DNA of 64,000 bases. Origin: Vulcanimicrobiota bacterium (GTDB lineage: Bacteria > Vulcanimicrobiota > Xenobia > Xenobiales > JADMJV01). The notes under the pieces were generated by a model. It did no database searches, was not told the origin of the DNA, and saw only the letters and a list, made by a program, of their open reading frames with translations. A program made the translations under genes and the position numbers. The stretch is from the NCBI GenBank assembly GCA_023447635.1, contig JAEXNA010000100.1:22102-86101 (forward strand). The letters run 5' to 3'. Below, in pieces: positions 18,185 to 27,370 of this stretch. How positions within the stretch are numbered: position 1 is the stretch's first letter; every line of letters starts with the position of its first letter.

Positions 18185-18275
18185 AAGGGTTCTCCAGGTG
18201 CTTGTCCGCCCCCCTGGTTGACAGCTGCGCTGAGTTCCCTGGCGGGCTGCTGGCTCCCTGCTCTTTCGTGTCCCG

Positions 18276-18839
18276 CTATTCGGGCCCGGGTCCCAGGTAG
18301 ATGCGCTGCACGACCCCGTAGACGCAGTCGGTCAGCAAGAGGGTGTAGGTCGAGTTGGCCAGCACGCCAAAGCTGTCGTCGGAGCTTCCTCGGTAGCTGT
18401 TCAGGTCTTCGTTGATCAGCGCTTTGAAGCGCTGGAACGCTTCGGTTTCGAGCGTGCCGATGGTGATTCCCGTGGCCACGGCGTAGGTGCAGGGCGCTTG
18501 GAGCACGATCGCTTCGACCTGGTAGGGGCCGCCCGGCTGTTTGGCGCTCAGGGTCAAGGTGACCCCGCTCTCGGCGAAATGCCACTCTTTGTCGTGCCCT
18601 CCGGTGGCGGCGTTCAGGGTCGGAGCGGTCTCGTCCGAGGGGGTCCCCAGGACGGAGGCGGCGGCCTCGGCGCTCATGCCCAGTTGGAGAGGTCCGGCAG
18701 AGACCAGGTCGGCGGCGGTGGCCTGGTACGGTTCGAGGATGACCTCGGACGGCTGAGCCCAGGCGGGAGAGGGCAGGCCGAGCAAAGCGGCGCCCCATAA
18801 GGCAGCACCAAAGGCGGCAGAGAGAGCAAACGTTTTCAC
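18276..18839 (-). CDS. Secreted protein of unknown function
   Basis: 187 aa with a clean Sec signal peptide ending SPAWAQ (cleavage near residue 28). The mature part contains LGMSAEAAASVLGTPSDETA, a helix-turn element seen in small periplasmic domains and similar in outline to the lipoprotein at 16875-17594. It has Cys residues in LQAPCTY and LLTDCVY that could form a disulfide. Function unknown. Confidence 0.6.
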   Translation of the reverse strand: MKTFALSAAFGAALWGAALLGLPSPAWAQPSEVILEPYQATAADLVSAGPLQLGMSAEAAASVLGTPSDETAPTLNAATGGHDKEWHFAESGVTLTLSAKQPGGPYQVEAIVLQAPCTYAVATGITIGTLETEAFQRFKALINEDLNSYRGSSDDSFGVLANSTYTLLLTDCVYGVVQRIYLGPGPE

Positions 18840-18888
18840 CCGGACAGCTTCCCGCTTGCGACCCTCGACCCTTCGAGAAGGAAGGGAT

Positions 18889-19812
18889 CTAAGGCTGTTC
18901 TCCCAGGCCGCGGACCGAGTCGTATTTGGGCGAGGGGCCGGCGGCGCTGTGATCGCCGGAGCAGGCGAAGTGGTAGTAGTCCCTGTAGTCCTGGTCGTTG
19001 CCCGGAGCGCTGCGTCCCTGGCGATAGGTATGGGAGTAGGTGTCCTTGTTGGCCACGGGGCAAGGCGGGATGGTGCCCAGGTAGTTGGGGGTCAGTCCGT
19101 CCAGCGAGCCGGGATAGCGCCCCTGATTGTCGGAAGCGTAGATCTCGAGCGCGGTGGCGATGTTTTTCGTGTTGGACTGGCATTTTTCCAGCGCCTGAGC
19201 GGGCGTGCCCTGGAAAGGGAGCTGAGGCTTCAGGCCATCGCGAGGATCGATCGAGGGCAGGTCGGCTGGCAGTTTGGCCCGTTCGTGATGATGGCCGTGG
19301 CAGTGGAGCGTGTAGCTGTCGGGCTGATCGGTGTAGATCGAGCGTGGCTGATAGCCAGCGCTGTAGGTATCCCGCTGGCCGGCTGGGCAGTGGGGGATCG
19401 CGTCGATGTACTCCCGAGCTAGGGCAGAGAGTTCACCGGGAAAGTAGCCGCTATGGTCCGTCGCATACATCTCGAGCGCGGTGGCAATCTTTTTGAGGTT
19501 CTCCTGGCACAGCCGCACTTCGGCGTCGGGGCTAAGGTTCGAGTGGGCAGCTAAGGTAGAGTGGTCGGGCGTGGAGGAAGTCGGCTTGGAGGGGCCCGGC
19601 GTCGGAGCAGGCTGGCCAGGTCCAGACGACTCTTGAGACAAGGCGTCGGGCGACTCCCCGGCGGGGCCAGGCGACGGCAACCCGGTGGGCTGGGCGGTCG
19701 GCGAGTTCTGTGAATTGGCACCGGCTCTTTCGGCCCGGCGAGCCAGCACAGCCGTCGAGGCCAAAGCCAGCCCCAAAGCGATCAAAGTCCAAAGAAACGG
19801 ACGAATTCTCAA
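18889..19812 (-). CDS. Secreted protein with two tandem pilin-like domains
   Basis: 307 aa from a TTG start preceded by GGGGAG. An N-terminal anchor or signal helix (about 5-24) and a Pro/Ser/Gly-rich linker (25-95) lead to two copies of a domain of about 100 aa. Copy one contains CQENLKKIATALEMYATDHS and then YFPGELS; copy two contains CQSNTKNIATALEIYASDNQ and then RYPGSLDGLTPNYLGTIPPC. This N-L-x-x-I-x-x-A-L-E-x-Y pattern is that of the globular part of GspG-type pseudopilins, but no type IV prepilin cleavage motif is present. Each copy ends in a Tyr/His/Cys-rich strand (YTLHCHGHHHER; YYHFACSGDH). Confidence 0.7.
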   Translation of the reverse strand: MRIRPFLWTLIALGLALASTAVLARRAERAGANSQNSPTAQPTGLPSPGPAGESPDALSQESSGPGQPAPTPGPSKPTSSTPDHSTLAAHSNLSPDAEVRLCQENLKKIATALEMYATDHSGYFPGELSALAREYIDAIPHCPAGQRDTYSAGYQPRSIYTDQPDSYTLHCHGHHHERAKLPADLPSIDPRDGLKPQLPFQGTPAQALEKCQSNTKNIATALEIYASDNQGRYPGSLDGLTPNYLGTIPPCPVANKDTYSHTYRQGRSAPGNDQDYRDYYHFACSGDHSAAGPSPKYDSVRGLGEQP

Positions 19813-19872
19813 AGCACCATACTCCCCACATCAAGTTCGGCAACAAGCCGTAGTGTCGCCAGCCTCGCCATT

Positions 19873-20040
19873 TTGTTCCCGCTCCGAACTTGCCTGTTTC
19901 GAACCAGCCAAGCTTGTCCACTAGGAACGCGCAACCCCGCCTTGTCCGCTTCGAACGAGACAAGCTTGTCCACTAGGAACGCGCAACCCCGACTTGCCCT
20001 CTTCGAACCGGCCAAGCTTGTCGACAACGAACACACAACC
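19873..20040. repeat. 52-bp tandem repeat array (family A variant), about 3 units
   Basis: GAAC of the motif TTCGAAC falls at 19901, 19953 and 20005, again 52 bp apart. Units read TTCGAACGAGACAAGCTTGT, then CCACTAGGAACGCGCAAC, then CCCGCCTTGTCC. The words TTCGAAC, CGCGCAAC and CCTTG link it to the 231-512 array. It lies between the start of the pilin-like gene and the stop of the HNH gene, both minus strand. Confidence 0.85.
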
Positions 20041-20044
20041 TGGC

Positions 20045-21649
20045 TCAGTGGTGGCTTGGCACTACGGGAAGTGGCGGCGGCGGAGAAGTCGAGTCGAGCC
20101 GCGAGAGCGGGGCTTGCGGCGAGGGCTCTCGTTGGCCTCGGGCCACCGCCTTGCTGCGCGCGGCTTGCCAGGTCGGCTTGATCTGATAGTCGGATTCGTG
20201 GTGCCCGCTGTGGCACGGTCCGCAGAGCAGTTCCAGGCTTCCCAGGCTGCTGTCGCCGCCCTCGCAGACCGGGCGTCGATGATGAACGTGCAGCCCACCG
20301 TTCGAGCAGCCGCAGCGTTCGCAGCGATGACCGGCCCTCAGGTAGAGCGCCCGCAACGTCGCTGCGGGCACATTTTCGCGTTTCGGCTTCTTCCCGGGCC
20401 GAGGATTCGACAAAGGCGCCTCCGTCGACCCGGCGGAGGTCGCTGGCGTCTCACTCGGAGGAACGACGATCTTCGCTGCCTCGGCGCTCGATGGCCCGGT
20501 CGAATCATCGCCTTTCGCCCGCCGGGCCGGCTCAGCACGCTTTACCCGCTGGGGAGGCTTCGTGGCGGAATTTGCTGGCGGGTCGGCTTCGCCATACTGG
20601 CCCCGCTTAGCGTCCTGAGACCTGGCCTGCTGAACCGCCTCGGGCGAGGCGGGAAGCGGTCCCTGCGCGGTCTCGTACCAGCCGTGGTCTCCGTCGGTCG
20701 AGGTATGCACGACGACCTGGTACTTCAGCCGAGTTCGCGAGGTCGTCGCCGCCAGGTGCGCCTCGCACATGCGCACGACGGTCGCAGCCCGATCCACGCG
20801 TCCCCCGATCTGAGCCTTGGCGCACCGCTCGGACTGTTCGAAGATCGCGTACTGGTCCGGCGTGAACTCGACCGTCACCCGGATCTTTCGGGCCGCCGAA
20901 TTTGCCAGCGTGGGCGGAGCGAACGGCCGCTCTTCTCCCTCGAAGCTGTCCCTGGTGGGGAATGACTCGTGAGCGTTCTCACCTGACGAGGCCTCCCGCT
21001 CGCGACCCACGGCAGCTTCGGAATCGAGGCCGGGTCCCGAGAGCCTCGACGCGACCCCCGGCGTTTGGGCCTCGGGTGCGCGACTATCAGGGCAAGCCTT
21101 AAGCGCCTTCTCCCTAGCCTCGCGGGCCTGCTCCTCCGCCAACTTGTCGAAGACTTGCTCCACATCGGGAGGCGCGACAAACGGCTTCTGCTTAAGCGAC
21201 CCGTTCAGCCCCTGTTGCTTTTTCCAGGCCCGTGGGCTCATCGCCACCGCGCTAACCACCTGCGTCGAATTGTGCTCGAGCGAATAGGCCAGCCAGGTCC
21301 TTTCGGTCTCCGGCGTGACCACCGACTGCAGAGCGCGAAGCTTACCCCAGCAGAGCAGCCCTTCCTGATACGCCGCCGAGAACAGCGGCAGATGCTCTAG
21401 CGCTCGCGCCGTGAGCATGAGCAGATATGCCTTCTTGCTCGACAGCTTCAGCGACTTCTCGGCATACTCGTTGAGCGAAGCGTAGCCCAGATCCAGGTAG
21501 CGCTTGCTACGCGCCGTAGCCAGCAGACAAACGCCCATCTTCCACTCGCAGCCGCCCAGGTCGCGCCGAATCCGCAGGTTCACCCCGTGCAGTTTCTCCG
21601 GCGCCAACCGCTTCAGCTTTCTCAACGATTTTTTCAGACACAAAGACAT
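20045..21649 (-). CDS. HNH endonuclease domain protein
   Basis: 534 aa; ATG preceded by GGGGGG. The N-terminal 170 residues are helical and contain RYLDLGYASLNEYAEKSLKL and a helix-rich region of the kind found in DUF222/13E12-type repeat proteins. A middle disordered Pro/Ser/Glu segment contains one folded island KIRVTVEFTPDQYAIFEQSE. The C-terminal HNH domain (about 440-500) has two zinc CxxC pairs (CERC, CGPC) and the metal site HVHHRRPVCEGGD. Such proteins are often multi-copy in a genome and their biological role is unclear; there is no restriction or mobile-element partner nearby. Confidence 0.8.
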   Translation of the reverse strand: MSLCLKKSLRKLKRLAPEKLHGVNLRIRRDLGGCEWKMGVCLLATARSKRYLDLGYASLNEYAEKSLKLSSKKAYLLMLTARALEHLPLFSAAYQEGLLCWGKLRALQSVVTPETERTWLAYSLEHNSTQVVSAVAMSPRAWKKQQGLNGSLKQKPFVAPPDVEQVFDKLAEEQAREAREKALKACPDSRAPEAQTPGVASRLSGPGLDSEAAVGREREASSGENAHESFPTRDSFEGEERPFAPPTLANSAARKIRVTVEFTPDQYAIFEQSERCAKAQIGGRVDRAATVVRMCEAHLAATTSRTRLKYQVVVHTSTDGDHGWYETAQGPLPASPEAVQQARSQDAKRGQYGEADPPANSATKPPQRVKRAEPARRAKGDDSTGPSSAEAAKIVVPPSETPATSAGSTEAPLSNPRPGKKPKRENVPAATLRALYLRAGHRCERCGCSNGGLHVHHRRPVCEGGDSSLGSLELLCGPCHSGHHESDYQIKPTWQAARSKAVARGQREPSPQAPLSRLDSTSPPPPLPVVPSHH

Positions 21650-21977
21650 CGATGCCCCCCGACACGTTTTGTTGAACTTACCCAGGACTTCGCAAGTCCA
21701 CTGCAGACACCTTTCTCTGCTGTGAAATTTTGTTCACTATTTTATTTGGCCTTCTACGACAAGGTGTCGAGATTCCCCACTGGGGATTCCGGTGGGAGGC
21801 CGAGGCGGTTGGAGGCAGAAGCGGGCGGGTGGAGCCGGTAGTGCGGGAGCTACGTCGAGTTGGTATAAGCGAGCGAGTTGCCTGAAAGCTATGTGGTGGG
21901 TTCGCTGCGGAGAGTTCCAAAGAGGCCCTTAATGGGATACCGGATCATACGCGAGTCTGCCGCCCAGCCACTGCCCT
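21650..21977. other. Intergenic region, nothing recognised
   Basis: Upstream of the HNH gene. I see a short T-rich stretch (about 21725-21755) and a small inverted repeat TCCCCA-C-TGGGGA near 21776, but no gene, RNA or repeat unit that I can support. Confidence 0.4.
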
Positions 21978-22399
21978 TTAGTTCAGGGTTTGACCTCGAT
22001 CGCCAGGGCGCCGTGGCTTTTTAGCGCTCTGGTGACGGAACCCGAGCTGCTGGCCCAATAGACTAAGATAGAGCCCAGACCCTTTTGGGCAGCTTAAGTA
22101 CTTGTCAGGTATGTTGCCTTCTACCAGGTGGAAGCGGGCGTAACCCTTCGGATAATCCCTTCGCCCAGGGACAAAGTGCTGTTTGGGCACGCGAGTCGCT
22201 TGAATCGACACGTTCATCAGGTCAGCTTTTCCCATCATTAGCTTGCAAGGCTGAATGATAATCACTCGTTCTTGAAGCCAATTCTCCAAGCCCTGGACAA
22301 TAGAACTTCACCGTGGGTAAGGGCCTCGCCGCCGGTAAGTGAAAGCTCCGATTCCTTGTTTAATTCAGTGATCTGCAGAAGCCACCTGTTATCTAACAT
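21978..22399 (-). pseudogene. Decayed gene C (frameshifted), unknown protein
   Basis: An ATG at 22399 opens a frame reading MLDNRWLLQITELNKESELS and stopping near 22290. A second frame overlapping its end continues ERVIIIQPCKLMMGKADLMN to a stop at 21978. Joined by one frameshift near 22290-22320 they make one protein of about 135 aa. Base composition is AT-richer than the surrounding genome. It follows two other damaged genes on the same strand. No family recognised. Confidence 0.45.
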
Positions 22400-22470
22400 A
22401 TTCGCTCAATACCCAGCCAGGTCTGAATTGCAGAAGTTCCGCTCTTTCAAGAGCGAAAGGCAATGTTTGA

Positions 22471-22989
22471 TCATTGAGAGTTCACTGGAATCCATTTAGT
22501 CTCAGCTTCCACGTATTTGGTAGTCGAAGGATTTATATAGATTCTGCAAGTTAATTTTAGGTGAGACGATCTATTGAGATAATCCTTAACAATACGCGAC
22601 CTCACAAATTCAAAGGGTAGGTTCAGGACACGATGCTCCCCAGGTGCTAGTGGTGTAAGTTTGACAGGCTTCCTTACAAGAAGGTCCTTGTAGCTACCGC
22701 CGTAAAGCACACTATGCTTGATTGAGCTGTTAATCAGTAACTTGCTCTCTGAGTCCATTAGAAGCACGCCAATGCTTCCTGGCACATAGACCTTTTGATC
22801 CTGAAAGAGGTTATCGTAAAAAGCTAGAGCTTCTTTGCCCGGGTTAGACAATTGAACGACTATCTTATTGTTCTAAAATTCCATCTCGAGCTTAGGCTTC
22901 TCCTGTCCCATTACTGGTGCAGAGATCACCAAAACCCAAAATATCCCGAACACCCAATTCTTCAATGAACCGCTTTGACCAAAATCCAT
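22471..22989 (-). pseudogene. Decayed gene B: secreted protein with in-frame amber stop
   Basis: From ATG 22989 the frame encodes a signal peptide (LKNWVFGIFWVLVISAPVMG), then EKPKLEMEF, then TAG at 22873-22875, and then continues without interruption NNKIVVQLSNPGKEALAFYD for 134 more codons to 22471. The unbroken frame after the stop, directly in register, indicates one original gene of about 172 aa. One 60-bp line here is only 35% GC (21 of 60). The mature part looks like a small beta-sandwich (LVRKPVKLTPLAPGEHRVL). Readthrough or a sequencing error cannot be excluded. Confidence 0.6.
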
Positions 22990-22995
22990 TTTTCT

Positions 22996-23411
22996 TCAGT
23001 CCTTCCTATAAATGTCGATACTGAAGCCCTCTTGCCAAATGATGCCATTCTCATGGATTGGAGCAGTTTGCGGTTCAATATCTGTACCACTTTCCCCGGT
23101 CACCATAATAACTCCATCTTTGAACCCGGTGACAGTGGCGCTATGCATCATAGGGTCATCTCTCCAGCTTATCTCAAGCTGTAGACGGCTTTATCCCCAA
23201 ATTTGATGTCGTGCGGTCCCATGAAATTAAAGTTTTCTATTACCAGATAGTAGCCGTCATAGATTACATGGCGCCGCCGGACTCGCGTTCGGAGCTCCAC
23301 CTGAGGTTCGTGTCTTCAGGTTGCCGCGCCGTCGCTGTCCTTATCGAACTGCAAGACCCCGCGCGGCTGCTCCGCCGTGGCTCCTTGAGGGAAGACGATG
23401 GTCCCCTCCAT
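22996..23411 (-). pseudogene. Decayed gene A: nonsense codon plus frameshift
   Basis: From ATG 23411 the frame reads MEGTIVFPQGATAEQPRGVL to a TGA at 23316-23318, then continues in register RHEPQVELRTRVRRRHVIYD and YYLVIENFNFMGPHDIKFGD. It must shift frame near 23180-23195 to continue LEISWRDDPMMHSATVTGFK and GIIWQEGFSIDIYRKD, ending TGA at 22996. That stop lies 6 bp before the ATG of gene B, so the two were probably one operon. GC falls sharply from the upstream end to the downstream end. Family unknown. Confidence 0.5.
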
Positions 23412-23487
23412 CCCGATCTGTCCCTCCAACAGCCCCCTCCCACAGCCCTCAAGAGGCGCGCTACCTTTGGTCGCGAAAGGCCGGCGC

Positions 23488-24810
23488 ATGAGTCAAACCG
23501 TCACCTTGAAAAGCCGTCGCGTCGTCCTGCCTGAGGGCGAGCAGCCCGCCTCCCTGGTCCTGGAAAGCGGGCGGATCCAGCGCATCGCCGCCTACGAGGA
23601 TCCCGGCGAAGGCGTCGTGGTCGACTACGGCGACAAGGCGATCCTGCCGGGCGTGATCGACACCCACGTCCACTTCAACGAGCCCGGCCGCACCGAGTGG
23701 GAAGGCTGGCGCTCCGGAACCTCCGCCGCGCTGGCCGGCGGCGTCACCACGGTGGTCGAGATGCCGCTGAACTCCATCCCCTCCACCGTGGACCTCCCCT
23801 CCCTGCAGCTCAAACACGACTCCATGCCAGGCCAACTGTTCTGCGACGTCGGCCTGTGGGGCGGCGCCGTGCCCGGCAACGCCGCCGACCTGGAACCGAT
23901 GGTCAAAGCCGGCGTGCTCGGACTGAAGTCGTTCATGTCCGACCCCGGTACCGCCGAGTTCCGCAACCTCGACCGTGAGGGCCTGAGAACCGCCATGCAG
24001 GCGATCGCCAAAATCGACTCCGTCCTGCTGCTGCACGCCGAGTGGCCCGACGCCCTGGTCGAACCCGACCCCGAAGCCGACCCGCTAAGCTACGCCTCCT
24101 GGCTGAACACCCGCCCCGTGGCCGCCGAACGCGAAGCGATCAAGGTCGTGGTCGAACTGGCCAAAGAGACCGGCTGCCGCTGCCACATCGTGCATGTCGC
24201 CAGCCACGAAGCGCTCGACGTGCTGGAAGGCAGCCCCGTCACCTGCGAAACCTGCGCCCACTACCTGGCCTTCTCGGCCGAAGAGATCGCCGACCGCGCC
24301 ACCAACTTCAAATGCGCTCCGCCGATCCGCGAGGCCCGCCATCGCGAAGGGCTGTGGAAGGCGCTGGGGGAGGGGAAGATCCAAATGGTGACCAGCGATC
24401 ACTCCCCCTGCCCCCCCGACCTGAAGAACGAAAGCTTCCTGGCCTCCTGGGGAGGCATCGCCGGGGTCCAGATGCTGCTGCCGGTCACCTGGACCGGAGC
24501 CTCCACCCGAGGTTTCGGCCTGAACGACCTGACCCGCTGGCTCTGCTCCGAACCGGCCCGCCTGGCCGGTCTGCAGTACGAGCGCGGCAGCATCAAAGAA
24601 GGCTACCTGGCCCACCTGGTCGTCTTCGACCCCGAGGCCGAGCGCACCGCCGAAGCGCTCCTGCACCGCTACTCAGGCTCGCCTTACGAAGGCCGGGTCT
24701 GGAAAGGCGTGGTCGAGGCCGTCTACCTGCACGGCGATCTGGCCTATAGTGGCTCCACCGTAGCCTCAAAACCCGGAGGGCGAATCGTCTCCAACAATGG
24801 AGGTCAATGA
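23488..24810 (+). CDS. allB: Allantoinase
   Basis: Cytoplasmic metal hydrolase opening allantoin to allantoate. 440 aa from ATG 23488, the natural length; the frame is open further upstream but that part overlaps decayed gene A. Metal ligands are visible in DTHVHFNEPGR (about 57-67), the carboxylated Lys in GLKSFMS, His in LLLHAEW and HIVHVASH, and the Asp in TSDHSPCPPDLK. The last motif is the allantoinase form and separates it from dihydroorotase and hydantoinase. First gene of the urate-catabolism block, separated from the rest by an opposite-strand hydrolase. Confidence 0.93.
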   Translation: MSQTVTLKSRRVVLPEGEQPASLVLESGRIQRIAAYEDPGEGVVVDYGDKAILPGVIDTHVHFNEPGRTEWEGWRSGTSAALAGGVTTVVEMPLNSIPSTVDLPSLQLKHDSMPGQLFCDVGLWGGAVPGNAADLEPMVKAGVLGLKSFMSDPGTAEFRNLDREGLRTAMQAIAKIDSVLLLHAEWPDALVEPDPEADPLSYASWLNTRPVAAEREAIKVVVELAKETGCRCHIVHVASHEALDVLEGSPVTCETCAHYLAFSAEEIADRATNFKCAPPIREARHREGLWKALGEGKIQMVTSDHSPCPPDLKNESFLASWGGIAGVQMLLPVTWTGASTRGFGLNDLTRWLCSEPARLAGLQYERGSIKEGYLAHLVVFDPEAERTAEALLHRYSGSPYEGRVWKGVVEAVYLHGDLAYSGSTVASKPGGRIVSNNGGQ

Positions 24811-24907
24811 CTCTATTTCAGGACCCGCCAAAGTCGGTAAGCTCAAAGCTCTAAGGAACAGGCCCATCTGTGAGGTCTTCGCCCAGCTCCCAGGCCGGAA
24901 CATAACC

Positions 24908-25780
24908 TCAGAGACGACTTCTGAGCTCGCTGACGCCGGACAGTTTCTGCTGCAAGGTGGGCGACAGCACTCCTTTGGCGTAGCGATCGCAGAAGGCGAT
25001 GGCGTATCTGGCCATAGCCGAATGGTGACGTTTGTCGAGTTCGGTCCAGGCCAGGTGGCCCGCCTGACGGAAGTTCACGAACACCTTATCGCCACTGGTC
25101 TGGTCGTAAGCGCCACCTTCACGGGAGACGTAGGGGGTGATCCATTGGTCGCTCGTGCCGCCCTGGTACATCACCGGAACCTCGATCCGGGATAGTTCGC
25201 CTCGCTGCAGATAAGGGTTCAGATAAGGCGAGAGAGCCACCACGCCCGCCAGCCGCAGATCCGAACTCCAACCGTCCCTGGCGCCTGCCATCCCCAGGGC
25301 GGTGTAGCCGCCCAGCGAGTGACCCATCAAGATGACCGGTCCCTCTTGATACAGACGCGCCAGTCGGGGCTCCTTCGGGATCGCCCTGTAGACCGCGAGC
25401 AGGTCGTCGCGCCGATCTCTGTAGGTCGCCGATGTCCAACTCTCCGGTCGGCCGAAAGAGGCCTGCGGACGGGACTTGCCTTCGCCGCCGGCCCACGACG
25501 CGGCGTCCCTGTGGTTCGGAGCCAGCACCAGATAGCCGGCCCCGGCCAGAGACGCCATCAAGGAGCTCGACTGAAGGTTGACGCCGCCGAAGCCGTGGGA
25601 GAACAGAACCAGCGGCAGCGGGCGGTCGACCTCGGCGGGGAACCAGGCCGCTACCTGACGCCCCTCGAGCCGCAGAGTCGAGGTTTGAACCTTGAGGGGT
25701 GCGGCGGGAGCGGAGACGCTATTGATCATCAGCAGCAGAGAGCCGAGGGCCAGCTTGCGAAGGGTGGAAGTGCAGTTCAT
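24908..25780 (-). CDS. Secreted alpha/beta hydrolase
   Basis: 290 aa. Signal peptide with hydrophobic core about residues 10-26 (LALGSLLLMINSVSAPAAP). Oxyanion region LVLFSHGFGGVN, nucleophile elbow GHSLGGYTALGMAG, and a late DQWITP segment and His in AGHLAWTEL complete a likely Ser-Asp-His triad. It resembles secreted dienelactone-hydrolase/PAF-acetylhydrolase-type enzymes; the substrate is unknown. It sits between allB and the allantoicase fusion on the opposite strand, 98 bp from allB's end, so it is not part of their transcript. Confidence 0.85.
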   Translation of the reverse strand: MNCTSTLRKLALGSLLLMINSVSAPAAPLKVQTSTLRLEGRQVAAWFPAEVDRPLPLVLFSHGFGGVNLQSSSLMASLAGAGYLVLAPNHRDAASWAGGEGKSRPQASFGRPESWTSATYRDRRDDLLAVYRAIPKEPRLARLYQEGPVILMGHSLGGYTALGMAGARDGWSSDLRLAGVVALSPYLNPYLQRGELSRIEVPVMYQGGTSDQWITPYVSREGGAYDQTSGDKVFVNFRQAGHLAWTELDKRHHSAMARYAIAFCDRYAKGVLSPTLQQKLSGVSELRSRL

Positions 25781-25894
25781 CGCCCGGGACTAACCCTCGC
25801 CCGGACCGGCGGTTGCGAGGGCGCTCAGGAAGGACCTGGAGGGGGTCGGTGGAAACCGTCGCCTCGGTTTGTAAGGGCCGAAGGAGGTTCTCCC

Positions 25895-27370
25895 GTGGTG
25901 AAGGATTACATCGACCTTGCCAGCGATCGCCTGCGTGGTCACGTGCTGGCTGTGAGCAGCGAAATCGACGGCAGCGCCCGCCGACTGCTGCAGTCGAGTT
26001 GCCCTGACGCCCTGTTCGAAGGGAACAAGCGGCTCAAGGAGACCAGCGACGCCTGGTTCACGCGTCGCCGCTCGTCCGGCAACGAATGGGTGGTCGTCCG
26101 TCTGGGCGTGCCCGGCCTGGTCAGGGAGCTTGTGGTAGGCACTCGGGGAGTAGGAACCGACTGCCCCGGCTTCGCCTCGGTGGAGGGCTGTGTCGCCCCT
26201 CACGGCGCCCTTCCAGAAGAGCTGGACGGCTGGATCGAACTCCTCCCGAAATCCGCTATCAAGGGCGACTGTCAGAACCGCTTCGACGTGCTCTCGCGAC
26301 AGCGCTTCACCCACCTTCGCTTGAACGTCTATCCCGACGGCGCGGTCTCGCGCTTCCGCGTGCTGGGCGAGGCGCTGCCTGATTGGACCGCCACCGGGCG
26401 CACCTTCCCGCCCTATCTGGACCTTGCCGCCGGACGCAACGGCGGTCTGGTGGCCAGCACCAGCGCCACCGCGATCGGCAAAGGGAGACACCTCATCGCC
26501 CCGGATTCGCCGACCAGCGACCAGGACGGATGGGTGACCGAGCGCCGCCGCGAACCGGGATGCGACGAGGCCGCGATCAGGCTGGCCGCCCGCGGTCGGA
26601 TCCGGACGGCCGTGGTCGACACCCACCATCTGACCGACCACGCGGCTCCCGCGATAAGCCTGGAGGCCGCCACCGGATGGGAGCAGCCGGAAGAGGGCGA
26701 CTGGTTCGAGATTCTGCCCGTGCAGCGACTGCTGCCCGACACGGAGCACATCTTCGATAGCGGTTTTCTCGAGCACGGCGACGTGAGCTGGGTGCGGCTG
26801 AAACTGCATCCGGCCGGCGGCGTTTCCCGACTGCGCCTGTGGGGCGAAGTCTCGCCCGAAGGCGTGATCTCGAGTCGTCTGGGCTATCTGAACGCTTGCG
26901 GCGAGCCCGAACTGCACGGGATCTTCATGGCGGTTTGCCATTCGGTGAAGTTCGCCAGCGAACTGTGCGAGATGGCGCCGTTCGAGAGCGTGGCCGACCT
27001 GCAAAGGAAAGGCGCCACCGCCTGGTCGCGCTGTCGCGAAAAGGATTGGAAAGAGTCGCTGGCCGGTCACCCGAGAATCGGCCAGAAGGCCAGCGGCAAC
27101 GACCTGGCTTCCCGCTGGTCGCGAGGCGAGCAGTCGAAGGCGGCCACTCCTGATGAAGCCGTCAAGGCCGAACTGGCCGCTCGCCAGGCCGAGTACGAAG
27201 AGAAGTTTGGCTTCATCTTCCTGATCTGCGCTTCCGGGCGCAGCAGCGGGGAGATTTTGGCCGCGTTGAACGAACGGATGGAGCAAGCGCCCGAGCGCGA
27301 ACTGCAGACCGTGGCCGAGGAACTGGCCAAGATCATTCACCTGAGACTGGAGAAGCTTTTAGAGTCATGA
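25895..27370 (+). CDS. Allantoicase / OHCU decarboxylase fusion
   Basis: 491 aa from a GTG preceded by AAGGAGG with seven bases spacing; longer in-frame extensions overlap the divergent hydrolase. Residues 1-325 are two allantoicase repeats (FEGNKRLKETSDAWFTRRRS, EWVVVRLGVPGLVRELVV; then DGWVTERRREPGCDEAAIRL, VVDTHHLTDHAAP), hydrolysing allantoate to ureidoglycolate and urea. Residues about 330-491 are UraD (MAPFESVADLQRKGATAWSR, HPRIGQKAS, SRWSRGEQS), decarboxylating OHCU to S-allantoin. These are non-consecutive steps in one chain. Overlaps uraH by ATGA. Confidence 0.93.
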   Translation: MVKDYIDLASDRLRGHVLAVSSEIDGSARRLLQSSCPDALFEGNKRLKETSDAWFTRRRSSGNEWVVVRLGVPGLVRELVVGTRGVGTDCPGFASVEGCVAPHGALPEELDGWIELLPKSAIKGDCQNRFDVLSRQRFTHLRLNVYPDGAVSRFRVLGEALPDWTATGRTFPPYLDLAAGRNGGLVASTSATAIGKGRHLIAPDSPTSDQDGWVTERRREPGCDEAAIRLAARGRIRTAVVDTHHLTDHAAPAISLEAATGWEQPEEGDWFEILPVQRLLPDTEHIFDSGFLEHGDVSWVRLKLHPAGGVSRLRLWGEVSPEGVISSRLGYLNACGEPELHGIFMAVCHSVKFASELCEMAPFESVADLQRKGATAWSRCREKDWKESLAGHPRIGQKASGNDLASRWSRGEQSKAATPDEAVKAELAARQAEYEEKFGFIFLICASGRSSGEILAALNERMEQAPERELQTVAEELAKIIHLRLEKLLES

